Positions 28,231 through 37,401 of a stretch of 64,000 bases of DNA are shown in pieces (position 1 is the first letter of the stretch; every line of letters begins with the position of its first letter). The stretch covers positions 1 to 64,000 of the forward strand of contig CBFDBO010000012.1 of the NCBI GenBank assembly GCA_965603075.1, written 5' to 3'. The position numbers and the translations under genes were made by a program. The notes beneath the pieces were generated by a model. It did not search any database, had not been told where the DNA came from, and was given only the letters and a program-made list of their open reading frames with translations. The stretch comes from JABJOR01 sp965603075. Its GTDB lineage: Bacteria > Pseudomonadota > Alphaproteobacteria > Rhodospirillales > Casp-alpha2.

Positions 28231-28245
28231 AGATCGTTTACTATC

Positions 28246-29313
28246 ATGGCCCATTACCATCTAACTGTTTATAAAACCCGCCAACCATTATTGGTTCCTT
28301 ATGATCTTGTCTTCGGGACTTTGGAGGCGTTTGATACTTTCTATGTGGCTCTCACTGATGGTCAGGATACCGGATTTGGAGAGATAACGCCGCTTCCTGG
28401 TTACAGTGAAGAAACAGTTGATAGTGTTATTGCTAATATGATTCGTACTTGCGGTTCACTTGAAAGCACCCTTGATATAAATGCCGAAATCTATGCGCTT
28501 TATGAAGTTGCACCATTCGCAGCAAGCGGTTTAACTTGTGCTGTTGAAACACTCGCAGAAGGCATAGAATCAGCTTTCCAAGCTAGCGTTGTAAAGCCTG
28601 TTCCGCTAACACTTTTGTGCCAGAAACATTCAGTAAGTGAAGCAATTGAGGAAGTGCATCAGCATATGCGCATCGGGGCACAAAGTGTTAAAATTAAGAT
28701 CGGTATCGATCCTCTTGAAGATGAAATAGCACGTATTAGAGCCATTGCGGGGGTAGTGAAGGTTGGCACGGAAATTCGCCTAGATGCCAATCAATCGCTT
28801 AATTTTGATCAGGCTTTGACACTATGCCTTGAAGTGGAGAACGCTGGTGTGAGTTGGTTGGAGCAACCATTCAAACATGATGATTGGGATTTATCTAAAG
28901 AGTTATCGTTAAAAACATCACTTCCGATATTTCTTGATGAATCGATTTGGACTGTAGAGCACATAAAGCACGCCCAGGGTATTGGAATGAGCGGAGTCAA
29001 ATTGAAACTGAGTAAAGCAAGGGGGCAAGAGCATTTTCGTCAACTTGTTAAAACAGCTCGGTCTTGCGGTCTCGAACTTATGATGGGCAATGGTGTTCAA
29101 ACGGGACTGGGTAATCATTTGGAATTTCGCTTACATTCACAATTGACCATTGAAAAGGCTGCTGAATGTAATGGTTACGCAAAAGTAGAAATGCCGTTCT
29201 TTAACCATGACGTATCTAGTATTGATGGATCGGTAATAGATCGCGGATTAACCCCTAATATTGCAGCTCTCGATAATTGCGAAGTAGTGGCTACTGCAAA
29301 GTGGGAAGAGTAG
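28246..29313 (+). CDS. Enolase-superfamily enzyme (MLE/dipeptide-epimerase-like)
   Basis: A 355-residue protein with the complete catalytic set of the muconate-lactonising subgroup: K149/K151 in VKIKIG, metal ligands D180 (RLDANQ), E206 (LEQPF) and D231 (LDESIW), and the second base K252/K254 in KLKLSK. An N-terminal capping domain (FGEITPLPGYSEE) precedes the barrel. Known members epimerise dipeptides, racemise N-acyl amino acids or dehydrate to o-succinylbenzoate; each step starts by removing a proton next to a carboxylate. A menaquinone role is unlikely with no men genes nearby. Next to an ATP-grasp ligase, a role in processing an amide- or peptide-like intermediate is the best guess. Confidence 0.85.
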   Translation: MAHYHLTVYKTRQPLLVPYDLVFGTLEAFDTFYVALTDGQDTGFGEITPLPGYSEETVDSVIANMIRTCGSLESTLDINAEIYALYEVAPFAASGLTCAVETLAEGIESAFQASVVKPVPLTLLCQKHSVSEAIEEVHQHMRIGAQSVKIKIGIDPLEDEIARIRAIAGVVKVGTEIRLDANQSLNFDQALTLCLEVENAGVSWLEQPFKHDDWDLSKELSLKTSLPIFLDESIWTVEHIKHAQGIGMSGVKLKLSKARGQEHFRQLVKTARSCGLELMMGNGVQTGLGNHLEFRLHSQLTIEKAAECNGYAKVEMPFFNHDVSSIDGSVIDRGLTPNIAALDNCEVVATAKWEE

Positions 29314-29373
29314 AGTGTCGGTGATAGTGTATTGTTGGGTGTGGATCCACAGTGAGTTTTTGGGAGGTAAATA

Positions 29374-30894
29374 ATGCCAGCATATATTATTGGAATTTCT
29401 GCGAGTTTGCGTAACGCCCGTTCTAAAAAGGGTTCTGGGGCCCTTCTGGAAGAGATGCGAGGGCTGAAAACTCGTGAACAACTTGATGAATATATGCAAA
29501 TTCAAGCTAGCATTCATCTAGATCAGTTTAAAGAAGCGGGCCGCAAGGACGGTGCGCCATTCGATGAGCTGTATAAGAACCTTCGTAAAATGGGAGGTCT
29601 GCGCGGCCTTTCCAATAGTGAAGTTAGTCTGGTTGCAGGTCTTTGGGGCGCGATGCAGGAAGGCGCCGAAATTGGGCATATTTCATTGCTGGACCATTTC
29701 CCTGCGAATGGTGATGAGCTTGATCTTGATAAACTCAAATCTGATATTCGAAAAGCAGACGGTATTATTTTATCAACTCCGGTCTATTTTGGAGACCGCA
29801 GCTCACTGAGCCAACGATTTATTGAAATGATTCGCGCGGATGAAGAATTGAGCGCTGATATCAAAGGGCGCTTGTATGCGGGTATCTCAGTTGGTGCAAA
29901 ACGCAATGGTGGTCAGGAAACAAGTCTTATTTATCAAATGCAAGACATGTTGAACATTGGCTTTCTTGCTGTAGGGAATGATTCTGATACGACATCACAA
30001 TATGGCGGTACAGGACATGCAGGTGATATTGGCACAATGCCCGAAGATGTCTATGGAGTGAATACCTGCATCGGCACCGGCCGACGCATTGCTAAAGTTT
30101 CCACAATACTTCGACATGGCAATGATAGTGAGTTGACTGACTTGCCGGAATTGGGAATGTGGTTGCTTCAGGACAAGGATAAAACGTTTTCTAATCTCAT
30201 GGGACCGTTGATGGAAAATATTCAGTCGCAATGTGTTGTCAACGCTCCAAATATTCTTGGAAAGTCAATTCGCCCCTGTATAGCGTGCGACATTTGCCCA
30301 ACCCATGTGGAAAAGGACAATATTTACCGGTGTATTATTGCGCGTCGTGATGATGGTATGAAAGAGCTTCATGATGAGTTCCTAGAGCCCGACATTTTAA
30401 TGCCGGGGGTATACTCACCAATAAATCGGAATGGCTTAAGGTCGGTTTATCAGCAGTTTATGGAGCGGACTCGATATTTGCGTCGTGGTGATTATGTCTT
30501 TACAGATCATTTGGTCGCTCCGCTCATCGTTGAGGAGTTGGGAGCTAATGAGCATATGGATATCAGGATGATGACGTCGTTTATTCGACATCATACAGTC
30601 ATGCATAAGCCGATTGTAGCATGGGCCAAAGACGGTGAAATTCTCAATGCCGAAGACGTTATTAGAGACCTTGAATCTGCTCTTGAGTGGGGCCGTAAGC
30701 TCTTAATCGGACGTTTGGTAGAGGTTAAACGCGGCGCACGCGCAACAGCCTATAATCCTGTTGGCTATGTCCTCTCACAGGCCAAGGATAATGAACAATC
30801 TACAATTGACGCGCGGAAAATAGCGATCGAAGAACGCCAGAAAAGATACCTCCGTCAGGCGGATGGTCGACTGAAACCGGTAGCTATCTCATAA
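29374..30894 (+). CDS. Tandem flavodoxin-fold protein: NADPH-dependent FMN reductase domain plus iron-sulfur flavoprotein-like domain
   Basis: A 506-residue protein whose two halves both look flavodoxin-like. The first opens with YIIGISASLRNARSKKGSG (FMN phosphate loop position) and has DGIILSTPVYFGDRSSLSQRFIEM. The second contains C302, C305, C308 and C320 in CIACDICPTH...YRC, close to the compact cysteine motif of iron-sulfur flavoproteins (longer last spacing), then DDGMKELHDEF, ADxx-like LEPDILMPGVYSPINRNGLRSVYQQFMERTRYL. The conserved shape suggests two flavins and one Fe-S cluster for multi-electron transfer. The ATG follows a strong GGGAGG at a seven-base spacing. It could supply electrons to an enzyme in the neighbourhood. 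I do not recognise a named family for the full length. Confidence 0.75.
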   Translation: MPAYIIGISASLRNARSKKGSGALLEEMRGLKTREQLDEYMQIQASIHLDQFKEAGRKDGAPFDELYKNLRKMGGLRGLSNSEVSLVAGLWGAMQEGAEIGHISLLDHFPANGDELDLDKLKSDIRKADGIILSTPVYFGDRSSLSQRFIEMIRADEELSADIKGRLYAGISVGAKRNGGQETSLIYQMQDMLNIGFLAVGNDSDTTSQYGGTGHAGDIGTMPEDVYGVNTCIGTGRRIAKVSTILRHGNDSELTDLPELGMWLLQDKDKTFSNLMGPLMENIQSQCVVNAPNILGKSIRPCIACDICPTHVEKDNIYRCIIARRDDGMKELHDEFLEPDILMPGVYSPINRNGLRSVYQQFMERTRYLRRGDYVFTDHLVAPLIVEELGANEHMDIRMMTSFIRHHTVMHKPIVAWAKDGEILNAEDVIRDLESALEWGRKLLIGRLVEVKRGARATAYNPVGYVLSQAKDNEQSTIDARKIAIEERQKRYLRQADGRLKPVAIS

Positions 30895-30965
30895 GCATAA
30901 ACGCATGTGATTTTAGAAATTGTTTAATGACTACAGGTTATCAACCGGAGTGAATTGATACTGCT

Positions 30966-32984
30966 TTAGTTTCCTGATTTTATTGAGAATAGGTCCCTGA
31001 TTTCGTATCGTTGATTTTGATAAACTATACTGAAGTTATCCGCACCTTGTGGGACAGGGCTCATTTTATCTAATACCAAATAGTCGATCTGATAATCATC
31101 TCTTAAGCTGCTGAGGTCATCTATGGTCATCTTTTCAAAATGTTGGGCAGCGATTGTATTAAGTCTATTACTCCAGTTTGCGCCCGGCGGGTTCTTTGCC
31201 TGATATTCTGATATGGAGAATGGAACGACTCCAAAAAGGCTTAATCGATGCAATCCTTCATTATAAGTTTGTTGATCTAGATTATAAAATATTGAGGTAA
31301 ATCCCCATTCACGGATTGTGCCGAAAGCGCTCCGGCGAGAGTATTGACGCCAAGCGCTCTCACCTTTTGGTGAGGTTAAAAATAATGCGTCAATTTTGGT
31401 GTTTTCCCGTGCCCAATATTGAGTTTCTAGGTAGTACCTTGCGTTTTCTGCATGTCGCGATATCCATTTATCATTGTGAATAGCACGGGACTGCCAAAGT
31501 GTAAAAAAAGCTACGATGACTATGGTAAAGCTATAGGTAAGTGCCCATTTTTTACTTCCAAAGTGATAAATCAAGCGGCTAATAATAGCCATAAGCACTG
31601 CAGTTGTTATCCACTCATATGGACCGAAATTGGATAGCGAGCGTCCACCAAATAGGAGAGTGTCAGTAATCTTTTTAAATTGAGATGTGTAGGATAAAAT
31701 CAAAAGAAGTACGAGACTCACGCCAAAGCAAATATGTAAAACCCGACAATTGTTAGGCGATAGATGTAGAGGCCCAAGTCTTTTTGCGAATGTGTCTCCC
31801 CAAGCAAGAAGTAACCAAGGGAGAAGTGCGGCTCCTGGTTCGGCTAGCAATAGGGCAAAAATAGAAAACATTGATAAAGCGGCAGGTAAAAAGCCTTCCA
31901 TTGCTCTATTCCACAAGTATACAGTTGCATAAATTAACCCTATAGAGGTGGCTAAATGACTCACGCGTGGTAACTGAAGCCGGATCAAAAAATAGTTTTG
32001 TGAATATTCAGAAAATACTAAACCTGCAGCAACAGCAATTAGGCATGCGGCAATTCCACCCATTACCTTTTTGTCCGCATCTTCAATACTAATGAAACGG
32101 AATGCTAGGGGGGCCGTTATTAAGATTATCAGTAATGGCAGGGTCGTATGATTGGCTATCCGATTGAATATACCCATGCTTACAGGGTAAGCGTGAAAAG
32201 AGAAAAGTCGAATTAAGTGACCCCACTCTCTTGCAGGTATTGAACCATTATTAATAGCGGGAGTGTAAAGTACAAACCATAATAAAGGCGCTAACAACAA
32301 AATACAAAAAATGATTGAAATCAAGGTATTTTTGCCAATTATTTTTGGCGCACCAAGAAGCATCCCTGCGCAAAAAATCATCCCTGATAACCCTAATGAT
32401 GCATGTGCGTAAACGGATAAGGCGATGAAAATTGCAGCTTGATTATAGCGGCCTTGAAGTGCGGATGCGATGGCGTGAAAAGACAGTCCAATACTGAGCC
32501 CCCAACCCATGGGAGCAGCGAGCAATGCTTGATAGCCCCATCCAAGGTTTGCCAAATTGCGTCCTGCTGAATGGCTTCCAATTATGATGATCAAGGCGAG
32601 AAGTGCGGGCTCCATTTTGTCACGGGCAATTATTTTTGAAAGGCGAAAAATTCCGAACGCAAAAATAATCGTATGGATGGTAAGAACCAAATAACTTGTG
32701 GTTATAGTCTGAATATCAAATAATCGTGCCAATGCTAGATAAAATTGCATAACGATGGAGTTTTTTTGATCTTCTATACCACTAGGCCAGTCGCGAATGA
32801 AATTTTCAGGATATAGTGTATGGGCAATAAAATCTTCTGGTCCCCACCCGACCAAGACTGTCCGCAACATGGATAGTTCAAGATTGTAAAAAACTGATAC
32901 AGCGACTACCACGAGGATCAAGATATAATAGATAATTGGAGAAAAATGGGATTTGTTAGGCGAGGCAGTATTAATAATTTCCAT
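30966..32984 (-). CDS. Large polytopic membrane protein with C-terminal periplasmic domain (GT-C-like, function unknown)
   Basis: A 672-residue protein with about 12 membrane segments and a soluble C-terminal region of about 170 residues (HAENARYYLETQYWARENTK, IDALFLTSPKGESAWRQYSRR, YQIDYLVLDKM). The first external loop (LVGWGPEDFIAHTLYPENFI) has acidic residues in the place expected for a GT-C catalytic loop. The form recalls uncharacterised envelope glycan proteins. It is convergent with the tandem flavodoxin gene (71 bases apart) and follows the two radical SAM genes on the same strand after a 48-base gap, so it may handle their product. Sugar transfer is a guess; polymerase or transporter roles are possible. 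Confidence 0.65.
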   Translation of the reverse strand: MEIINTASPNKSHFSPIIYYILILVVVAVSVFYNLELSMLRTVLVGWGPEDFIAHTLYPENFIRDWPSGIEDQKNSIVMQFYLALARLFDIQTITTSYLVLTIHTIIFAFGIFRLSKIIARDKMEPALLALIIIIGSHSAGRNLANLGWGYQALLAAPMGWGLSIGLSFHAIASALQGRYNQAAIFIALSVYAHASLGLSGMIFCAGMLLGAPKIIGKNTLISIIFCILLLAPLLWFVLYTPAINNGSIPAREWGHLIRLFSFHAYPVSMGIFNRIANHTTLPLLIILITAPLAFRFISIEDADKKVMGGIAACLIAVAAGLVFSEYSQNYFLIRLQLPRVSHLATSIGLIYATVYLWNRAMEGFLPAALSMFSIFALLLAEPGAALLPWLLLAWGDTFAKRLGPLHLSPNNCRVLHICFGVSLVLLLILSYTSQFKKITDTLLFGGRSLSNFGPYEWITTAVLMAIISRLIYHFGSKKWALTYSFTIVIVAFFTLWQSRAIHNDKWISRHAENARYYLETQYWARENTKIDALFLTSPKGESAWRQYSRRSAFGTIREWGFTSIFYNLDQQTYNEGLHRLSLFGVVPFSISEYQAKNPPGANWSNRLNTIAAQHFEKMTIDDLSSLRDDYQIDYLVLDKMSPVPQGADNFSIVYQNQRYEIRDLFSIKSGN

Positions 32985-33032
32985 GTCTACACTAAAGATG
33001 CACTATGTAATTTGTGTTATGAATTACTGATC

Positions 33033-34460
33033 TTAAAGGTAACTGGATAACATATCAACACCTGCCCTGCTGTAACGCCAGAACTGGTTAACAGAGCCAA
33101 CAGAACGGATGGCGCGTATAAGCTGTTTCGGGCGGAAATAAAATTCAAGCATTGCTCGGTGACTCAAACGTGAAATCTCATCATCACCCATTTCTGTCCA
33201 TGGGCGGCCTATAAATTCGCTGATTGGTTTGGGCTCGGAAATATAATCTTCCCAGAAGTCGCGGTCTGTATTTGGAAGGTAGAAGTCCTTATAAAGTTGA
33301 GTTTTTGGAAATGGTGTTAGGCCATTAAAAATTGCGAAGTCCAGAGGAAGGCTTTTTGCAAAATCAACAGTTTCACGATAGGTCTCATACGTTTCACCTG
33401 GACTGCCTACCAGGAAGTAACCAAATGCTGAAATACCGGCTTTATCTGTTCGTTGGACAACGCGTCGAATTTGCTCGATGTCAGCTTTCTTCCGCAATGT
33501 TTCAAGGATTTTAGGATTCCCAGATTCGATTCCATAGAAGATTCGATAACACCCAGCTTCTTTTAAGGCATCTAACATATCGAGGTTACGATCAATGGCA
33601 TCTACCCGAGAACGAACATCCCAGATCATTTTTTTATGTAATCCTCGATTAATTATTTCTTCGCAAATATCAAATACGCGTTGTTTGCCGATAGTGAATG
33701 ACGAATCAAACATATCAATTTCACGGATTCCATATTTTTCATAACATTCCTCAAATTCATCGACTACGTTTTTAGCACTGCGATAGCGCCATTTGGTTTG
33801 AGCTGCTTCACAAAAAATACAAGGGTATGGACAGCCACGACTTGAGTTGAAAACCGTATAATTTTTGCGTGTACTGATGAAGTTGAAATACTTTTCGTTG
33901 GGCACTAGGTTGCGGGCAGGAAACGGTGTCGTATCTAAATTCATATTGGATGGAGCCGCACCTTCATAAACTATTTTCTCTCCATTTCGCCAAACGACAC
34001 CTTTTACACCGGTAAAATCTTTTCCGGACTTCCACTTTTCTACAAACTCCGGTAAGACCATTTCAGCTTCACCAACACACATGTAATCTACATTTGAAAT
34101 ATGTTCTAGGGTCTGGGTGGGGAAGATAGAGGCATGAACACCGCCAATAAGAAATTGAGTATTAGGTAAGAATGATTTTATGTAATCAACAAAATTGACT
34201 GCGTTATGAAAATGAGAAGTAAATACCGACAAGCCGATAAGGTCTGGTTTGAAAGCTTTTAATTTTTCCTCCATGTCGTAGTTGGATAACTCCATAGCTA
34301 CAAGGTCGAGGTACAAAAGTTCAACGTCCTGTTCTTGTAAAACCCCGGCTACATATAAGAGCTGGATGTTCGGCATATGGCCAAAATGTTTCATAACGGT
34401 CTTGTTGCCGGGCTCATTTACAATACGCTGCACGTCATAATGGATAAGAGCTACGCGCAT
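33033..34460 (-). CDS. B12-binding-domain radical SAM protein, copy A
   Basis: A 475-residue class B-type radical SAM enzyme. Residues 1 to about 150 form a cobalamin-binding-like Rossmann domain (KAFKPDLIGLSVFTSHFHNA, TQFLIGGVHASIFP) without a DxHxxG lower-ligand motif. The core has C210, C214 and C217 (CPYPCIFC) for the [4Fe-4S] cluster, and YGIESGNPKIL as a SAM-barrel motif. Members methylate unactivated carbons or rearrange carbon skeletons. The gene stands 31 bases after copy B on the minus strand, so they are surely cotranscribed. Substrate unknown; the cluster context suggests a sugar or lipid-linked intermediate. Confidence 0.87.
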   Translation of the reverse strand: MRVALIHYDVQRIVNEPGNKTVMKHFGHMPNIQLLYVAGVLQEQDVELLYLDLVAMELSNYDMEEKLKAFKPDLIGLSVFTSHFHNAVNFVDYIKSFLPNTQFLIGGVHASIFPTQTLEHISNVDYMCVGEAEMVLPEFVEKWKSGKDFTGVKGVVWRNGEKIVYEGAAPSNMNLDTTPFPARNLVPNEKYFNFISTRKNYTVFNSSRGCPYPCIFCEAAQTKWRYRSAKNVVDEFEECYEKYGIREIDMFDSSFTIGKQRVFDICEEIINRGLHKKMIWDVRSRVDAIDRNLDMLDALKEAGCYRIFYGIESGNPKILETLRKKADIEQIRRVVQRTDKAGISAFGYFLVGSPGETYETYRETVDFAKSLPLDFAIFNGLTPFPKTQLYKDFYLPNTDRDFWEDYISEPKPISEFIGRPWTEMGDDEISRLSHRAMLEFYFRPKQLIRAIRSVGSVNQFWRYSRAGVDMLSSYL

Positions 34461-34491
34461 ATTAGTCGTCCAATCAAAGATCAGTAAGAAT

Positions 34492-35964
34492 TCAGTTAGA
34501 TGAAATTAACGTACGGTTTGCAAAGCCTTTGCGTATAAGACCTTCAACGCTCTTGAAACCTTGAGCCAAACGTCGGATATCCTGGATGGACCGAATTCCA
34601 CATATTTGTTTCATAATAAATTTTGGGCGTCCGTAAAATCGTTTGAATGCATAGTTATATAGCTCAATATGACGTTCGCGGCCAATGTTGGGGTTTGTAT
34701 AAATCGGGCGACTATGATCAAGCCAAGCTACATAATCTTCCCACTTTAAGTCTTCTTTGACACCACCATCAGCGGCAGCATCAATATATAACTGTGTAGC
34801 AGGAAATGGTACTGGTATAAAGAACACCGCTACATCCAAGTTTAGTTCAACCGTGTATTCTATAGTTTCAATGATATCTTTTTCAGTCTCCCCAGGATAA
34901 CCGAGGATAAGAGAGCCTACTGTGCGAACGCCAAGTTTTTGTAAGTTGGAAATAGTATCGTGAGCCTGCTTTGGAACGATCTTCTTTTTCATGCGGACAA
35001 GAGTTTCTATGCTCCCTGATTCGAGGCCAAAACTCATTGCCCAGAGGCCCGCTTTTTTCATAAGCGGAAGCAAATCAGGTGGGAGATTAACCCGCCCCAT
35101 ACAGTACCATTTAAGGTTTAGTTTTTCTTCTATCATTCTGTTACATAATTGACGTATATACTTAGCATTTACTGTAAAATTGCTACCTTCAAAAATGATG
35201 CCTTTAACATCATATTCGCTCTTAAGAAATTTCAAATCGCTAATAACATTTTCTACACTTCTGTAGCGAACTTTTCTGCCATGGGTGGTTGTGTCACAAA
35301 ATGTACAGGCAAATGGGCAGCCGCGTTGCGCCATATAATTGAATGTTGGTAGAACGCGTCGTAATGATGGTGCAGGAATGTACTTTTTCATATCGAAACG
35401 GTGATAGGGAAATAATGGTAGTTCATCCAGGTCCACCCAGGTAGAAATGGCAATACTTTTGATTGGCTTGCTATTTTTTCGATAATAAAGATTCGGTACT
35501 TCGGCTAATTCACTGCCGTCCCTTAGAGCCTTAAGAAGGGCGAGCATAGGTTCTTCACCCTCGTGGGTAATAACAAAATCAATATCTTCGCACTCTTCCA
35601 TCGTCTCCGTCGGCAATACAGTTGGATGTGACCCGCCTATAACGACCTTGGCGTTTGGTAAAATACTTTTAATCAGTTTTGCAGTTTGAAATGCAAAAAC
35701 AATATTGGTTGTGAATGCTGAAATTCCAACGACCGTATAAGCCCCGGATAAGAGAAAGCTTGATAATTCTTCTTTCCCCATATTCTCAATATCGGGCTCC
35801 AGTACATCGACATAAAATCCATTTTTTTCAAGAAAAGCTGAAATAAAGCCGATTCCTTGGGGGAATGTGTCACCAGCACCTTTGGCATACTGTCCCCATC
35901 GGTCTTTATAAGTCATAAGTGGGGTAGTCAGGAGTGTTTTTTGTATGTTCAAAATCAGTCTCAC
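34492..35964 (-). CDS. B12-binding-domain radical SAM protein, copy B
   Basis: A 490-residue protein with the same layout as copy A: N-terminal domain (AYTVVGISAFTTNIVFAF, AKVVIGGSHPTVLP, CEDIDFVITHEGEEP) and radical SAM core with C216, C220 and C223 (CPFACTFC), then FGLESGSIETLVRMKKKI. The two share motifs but differ enough that they are separate enzymes, not a recent duplicate. It is first in its operon and faces a 345-base AT-rich intergenic region. Regulation is not evident. Methylation or a radical rearrangement is expected; the substrate cannot be named. Confidence 0.87.
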   Translation of the reverse strand: MRLILNIQKTLLTTPLMTYKDRWGQYAKGAGDTFPQGIGFISAFLEKNGFYVDVLEPDIENMGKEELSSFLLSGAYTVVGISAFTTNIVFAFQTAKLIKSILPNAKVVIGGSHPTVLPTETMEECEDIDFVITHEGEEPMLALLKALRDGSELAEVPNLYYRKNSKPIKSIAISTWVDLDELPLFPYHRFDMKKYIPAPSLRRVLPTFNYMAQRGCPFACTFCDTTTHGRKVRYRSVENVISDLKFLKSEYDVKGIIFEGSNFTVNAKYIRQLCNRMIEEKLNLKWYCMGRVNLPPDLLPLMKKAGLWAMSFGLESGSIETLVRMKKKIVPKQAHDTISNLQKLGVRTVGSLILGYPGETEKDIIETIEYTVELNLDVAVFFIPVPFPATQLYIDAAADGGVKEDLKWEDYVAWLDHSRPIYTNPNIGRERHIELYNYAFKRFYGRPKFIMKQICGIRSIQDIRRLAQGFKSVEGLIRKGFANRTLISSN

Positions 35965-36309
35965 AAATATGCTAGAAATAGAAGGGCTACATTGTTTACT
36001 AGAGTGCCATGTTATAAATGCTCGTTTTTCCTATATAACTCAATGGTGTATTGATTTATATACCTATAAATAATCTTTGTACATTAGAATCATAATGATT
36101 AGTATTTAATGATCTAGTTAATAATTGCAATAGAATATATTATCTATAAGTTTTCTATTGATTAATGCGTTAGGTAGAATAAATTTCCATTACTGGTAAA
36201 TTAAGCTACTGTTAAATCCATTTATCCTTTATATGAGTATTTGACAGGTCTAATTTGAGTTGATCTAGCATATTATAGTATTAAAAACTTTCCTAATTGA
36301 GTTAATGTG
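35965..36309. other. Divergent AT-rich intergenic region with a small palindrome
   Basis: This stretch separates the minus-strand radical SAM operon from the plus-strand GT2 operon and must hold both promoters. It is very AT-rich with no credible coding frame. A perfect 6-1-6 inverted repeat, AATCAT-A-ATGATT, lies at 36088-36100 and could be an operator, but short palindromes are expected by chance in such DNA. I could not fix convincing -35/-10 pairs. Confidence 0.35.
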
Positions 36310-37398
36310 ATGAGTGATGAAGCGAACTCTCCCATAGGTATTTCTGTCCTAATTGCATCCTATAACGAGGCAGCAGTATTAGAAAAAAATGTTGCTCAGG
36401 TTATTTCGACGTTACAGTCTCGCCCAGATATTACATGGGAAGTAATTCTGGTTAATGATGGCAGTAATGATGAAACCGGAGATATCATCAATCGGATATC
36501 GGGTAAAAATTCTCAAATTCTTGCATGTCATCATGAAAGAAATCTTGGTCAAGGTAGGGCATTCAGAACGGCATTTGCTAAAGCGCGGGGAGACTTTGTT
36601 GTCACCTTAGATGCTGATTTAAGTTATCGAGCAGAATACATCTGGCATTTGATAGATGAGCTAGAAGATACGGGAGCTGATATTGTTATAGCATCACCGT
36701 ATTTACGTAGCGGAGAAGTAAGAAATGTCCCTTTTCATAGACGGTTTTTTAGCCGATGGGGTAATCGTTACTTGTCTTGGATGGCCGCAGATAAAATAAC
36801 GGCTGTAACAAGTGCTGTACGTGCCTATCGGCGAGAAGTACTAGATGAATTATTTCTCACGGCAGATGGGATGGAACTCCAGCTTGAAATTATGATGAAA
36901 GCGTCGATCTGCGGATTTTCTGTCGCCGAGATACCTGCAGCATTGGTTTGGGCTGTTGAAAAAGGGCAAGCCAATAAATCAGCACCTCATTCCCGTCGTT
37001 CAAAAATGCGATTGGTGAGAACAATTGGGGCATATCTAAAAATGGGTTGGCTGTTTAGACCCGGTGGTGCTCTGATGGCCTGTTCACTGCTTTTTATCCT
37101 GCCAGCGTGCCATATATGGGCATGGTTACTTTGGCATGTGGCCTCTGGGATTGTGGACCGGGTTGGTGATGGAGAATCTTTTAACTGGGCGTTGTCGCAC
37201 TCTTTGTCCTTAGTGTTTGATACCTATACATATAGCGTTGCATTTGGTGGAGGTTTGCTCGTTTTAGGACTGCAAATTTTATTCTTTTCCTTGGTTACTT
37301 ACCAAAATCAATATTATTTTGAACAAAATTTTTTGCTAGGGCAACATCTAAACCGTACCCTCACGCGTCAAGAAAAGAGCTATTATCACGGAAAGTAA
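36310..37398 (+). CDS. GT2 glycosyltransferase with C-terminal membrane segments
   Basis: A 362-residue GT-A transferase. ISVLIASYNEAAVLEKNV and VILVNDGSNDET form the nucleotide-binding part, TLDADLSY the metal DxD, and TSAVRAYRREVLDEL the acceptor-side motif. Two hydrophobic segments at about 250-280 and 305-335 anchor it, as in polyprenyl-phosphate sugar synthases. The ATG at 36310 is preferred over an adjacent GTG at 36307. It is the first gene of a compact plus-strand operon of six genes (to 42001) that also has two deacetylase-like proteins, two methyltransferases and a sulfotransferase. Sugar unknown. Confidence 0.83.
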   Translation: MSDEANSPIGISVLIASYNEAAVLEKNVAQVISTLQSRPDITWEVILVNDGSNDETGDIINRISGKNSQILACHHERNLGQGRAFRTAFAKARGDFVVTLDADLSYRAEYIWHLIDELEDTGADIVIASPYLRSGEVRNVPFHRRFFSRWGNRYLSWMAADKITAVTSAVRAYRREVLDELFLTADGMELQLEIMMKASICGFSVAEIPAALVWAVEKGQANKSAPHSRRSKMRLVRTIGAYLKMGWLFRPGGALMACSLLFILPACHIWAWLLWHVASGIVDRVGDGESFNWALSHSLSLVFDTYTYSVAFGGGLLVLGLQILFFSLVTYQNQYYFEQNFLLGQHLNRTLTRQEKSYYHGK

Positions 37399-37401
37399 GC
37401 T

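Noticed and set aside
28246..29313. Assignment as o-succinylbenzoate synthase (menC)
   Set aside because: The active-site pattern is shared by many members of the enolase superfamily and no menaquinone genes are near; the family name alone is kept.
36088..36100. AATCAT-A-ATGATT palindrome as a defined operator
   Set aside because: Perfect but short and AT-only in character within very AT-rich DNA; mentioned in the intergenic entry but not claimed as a site.
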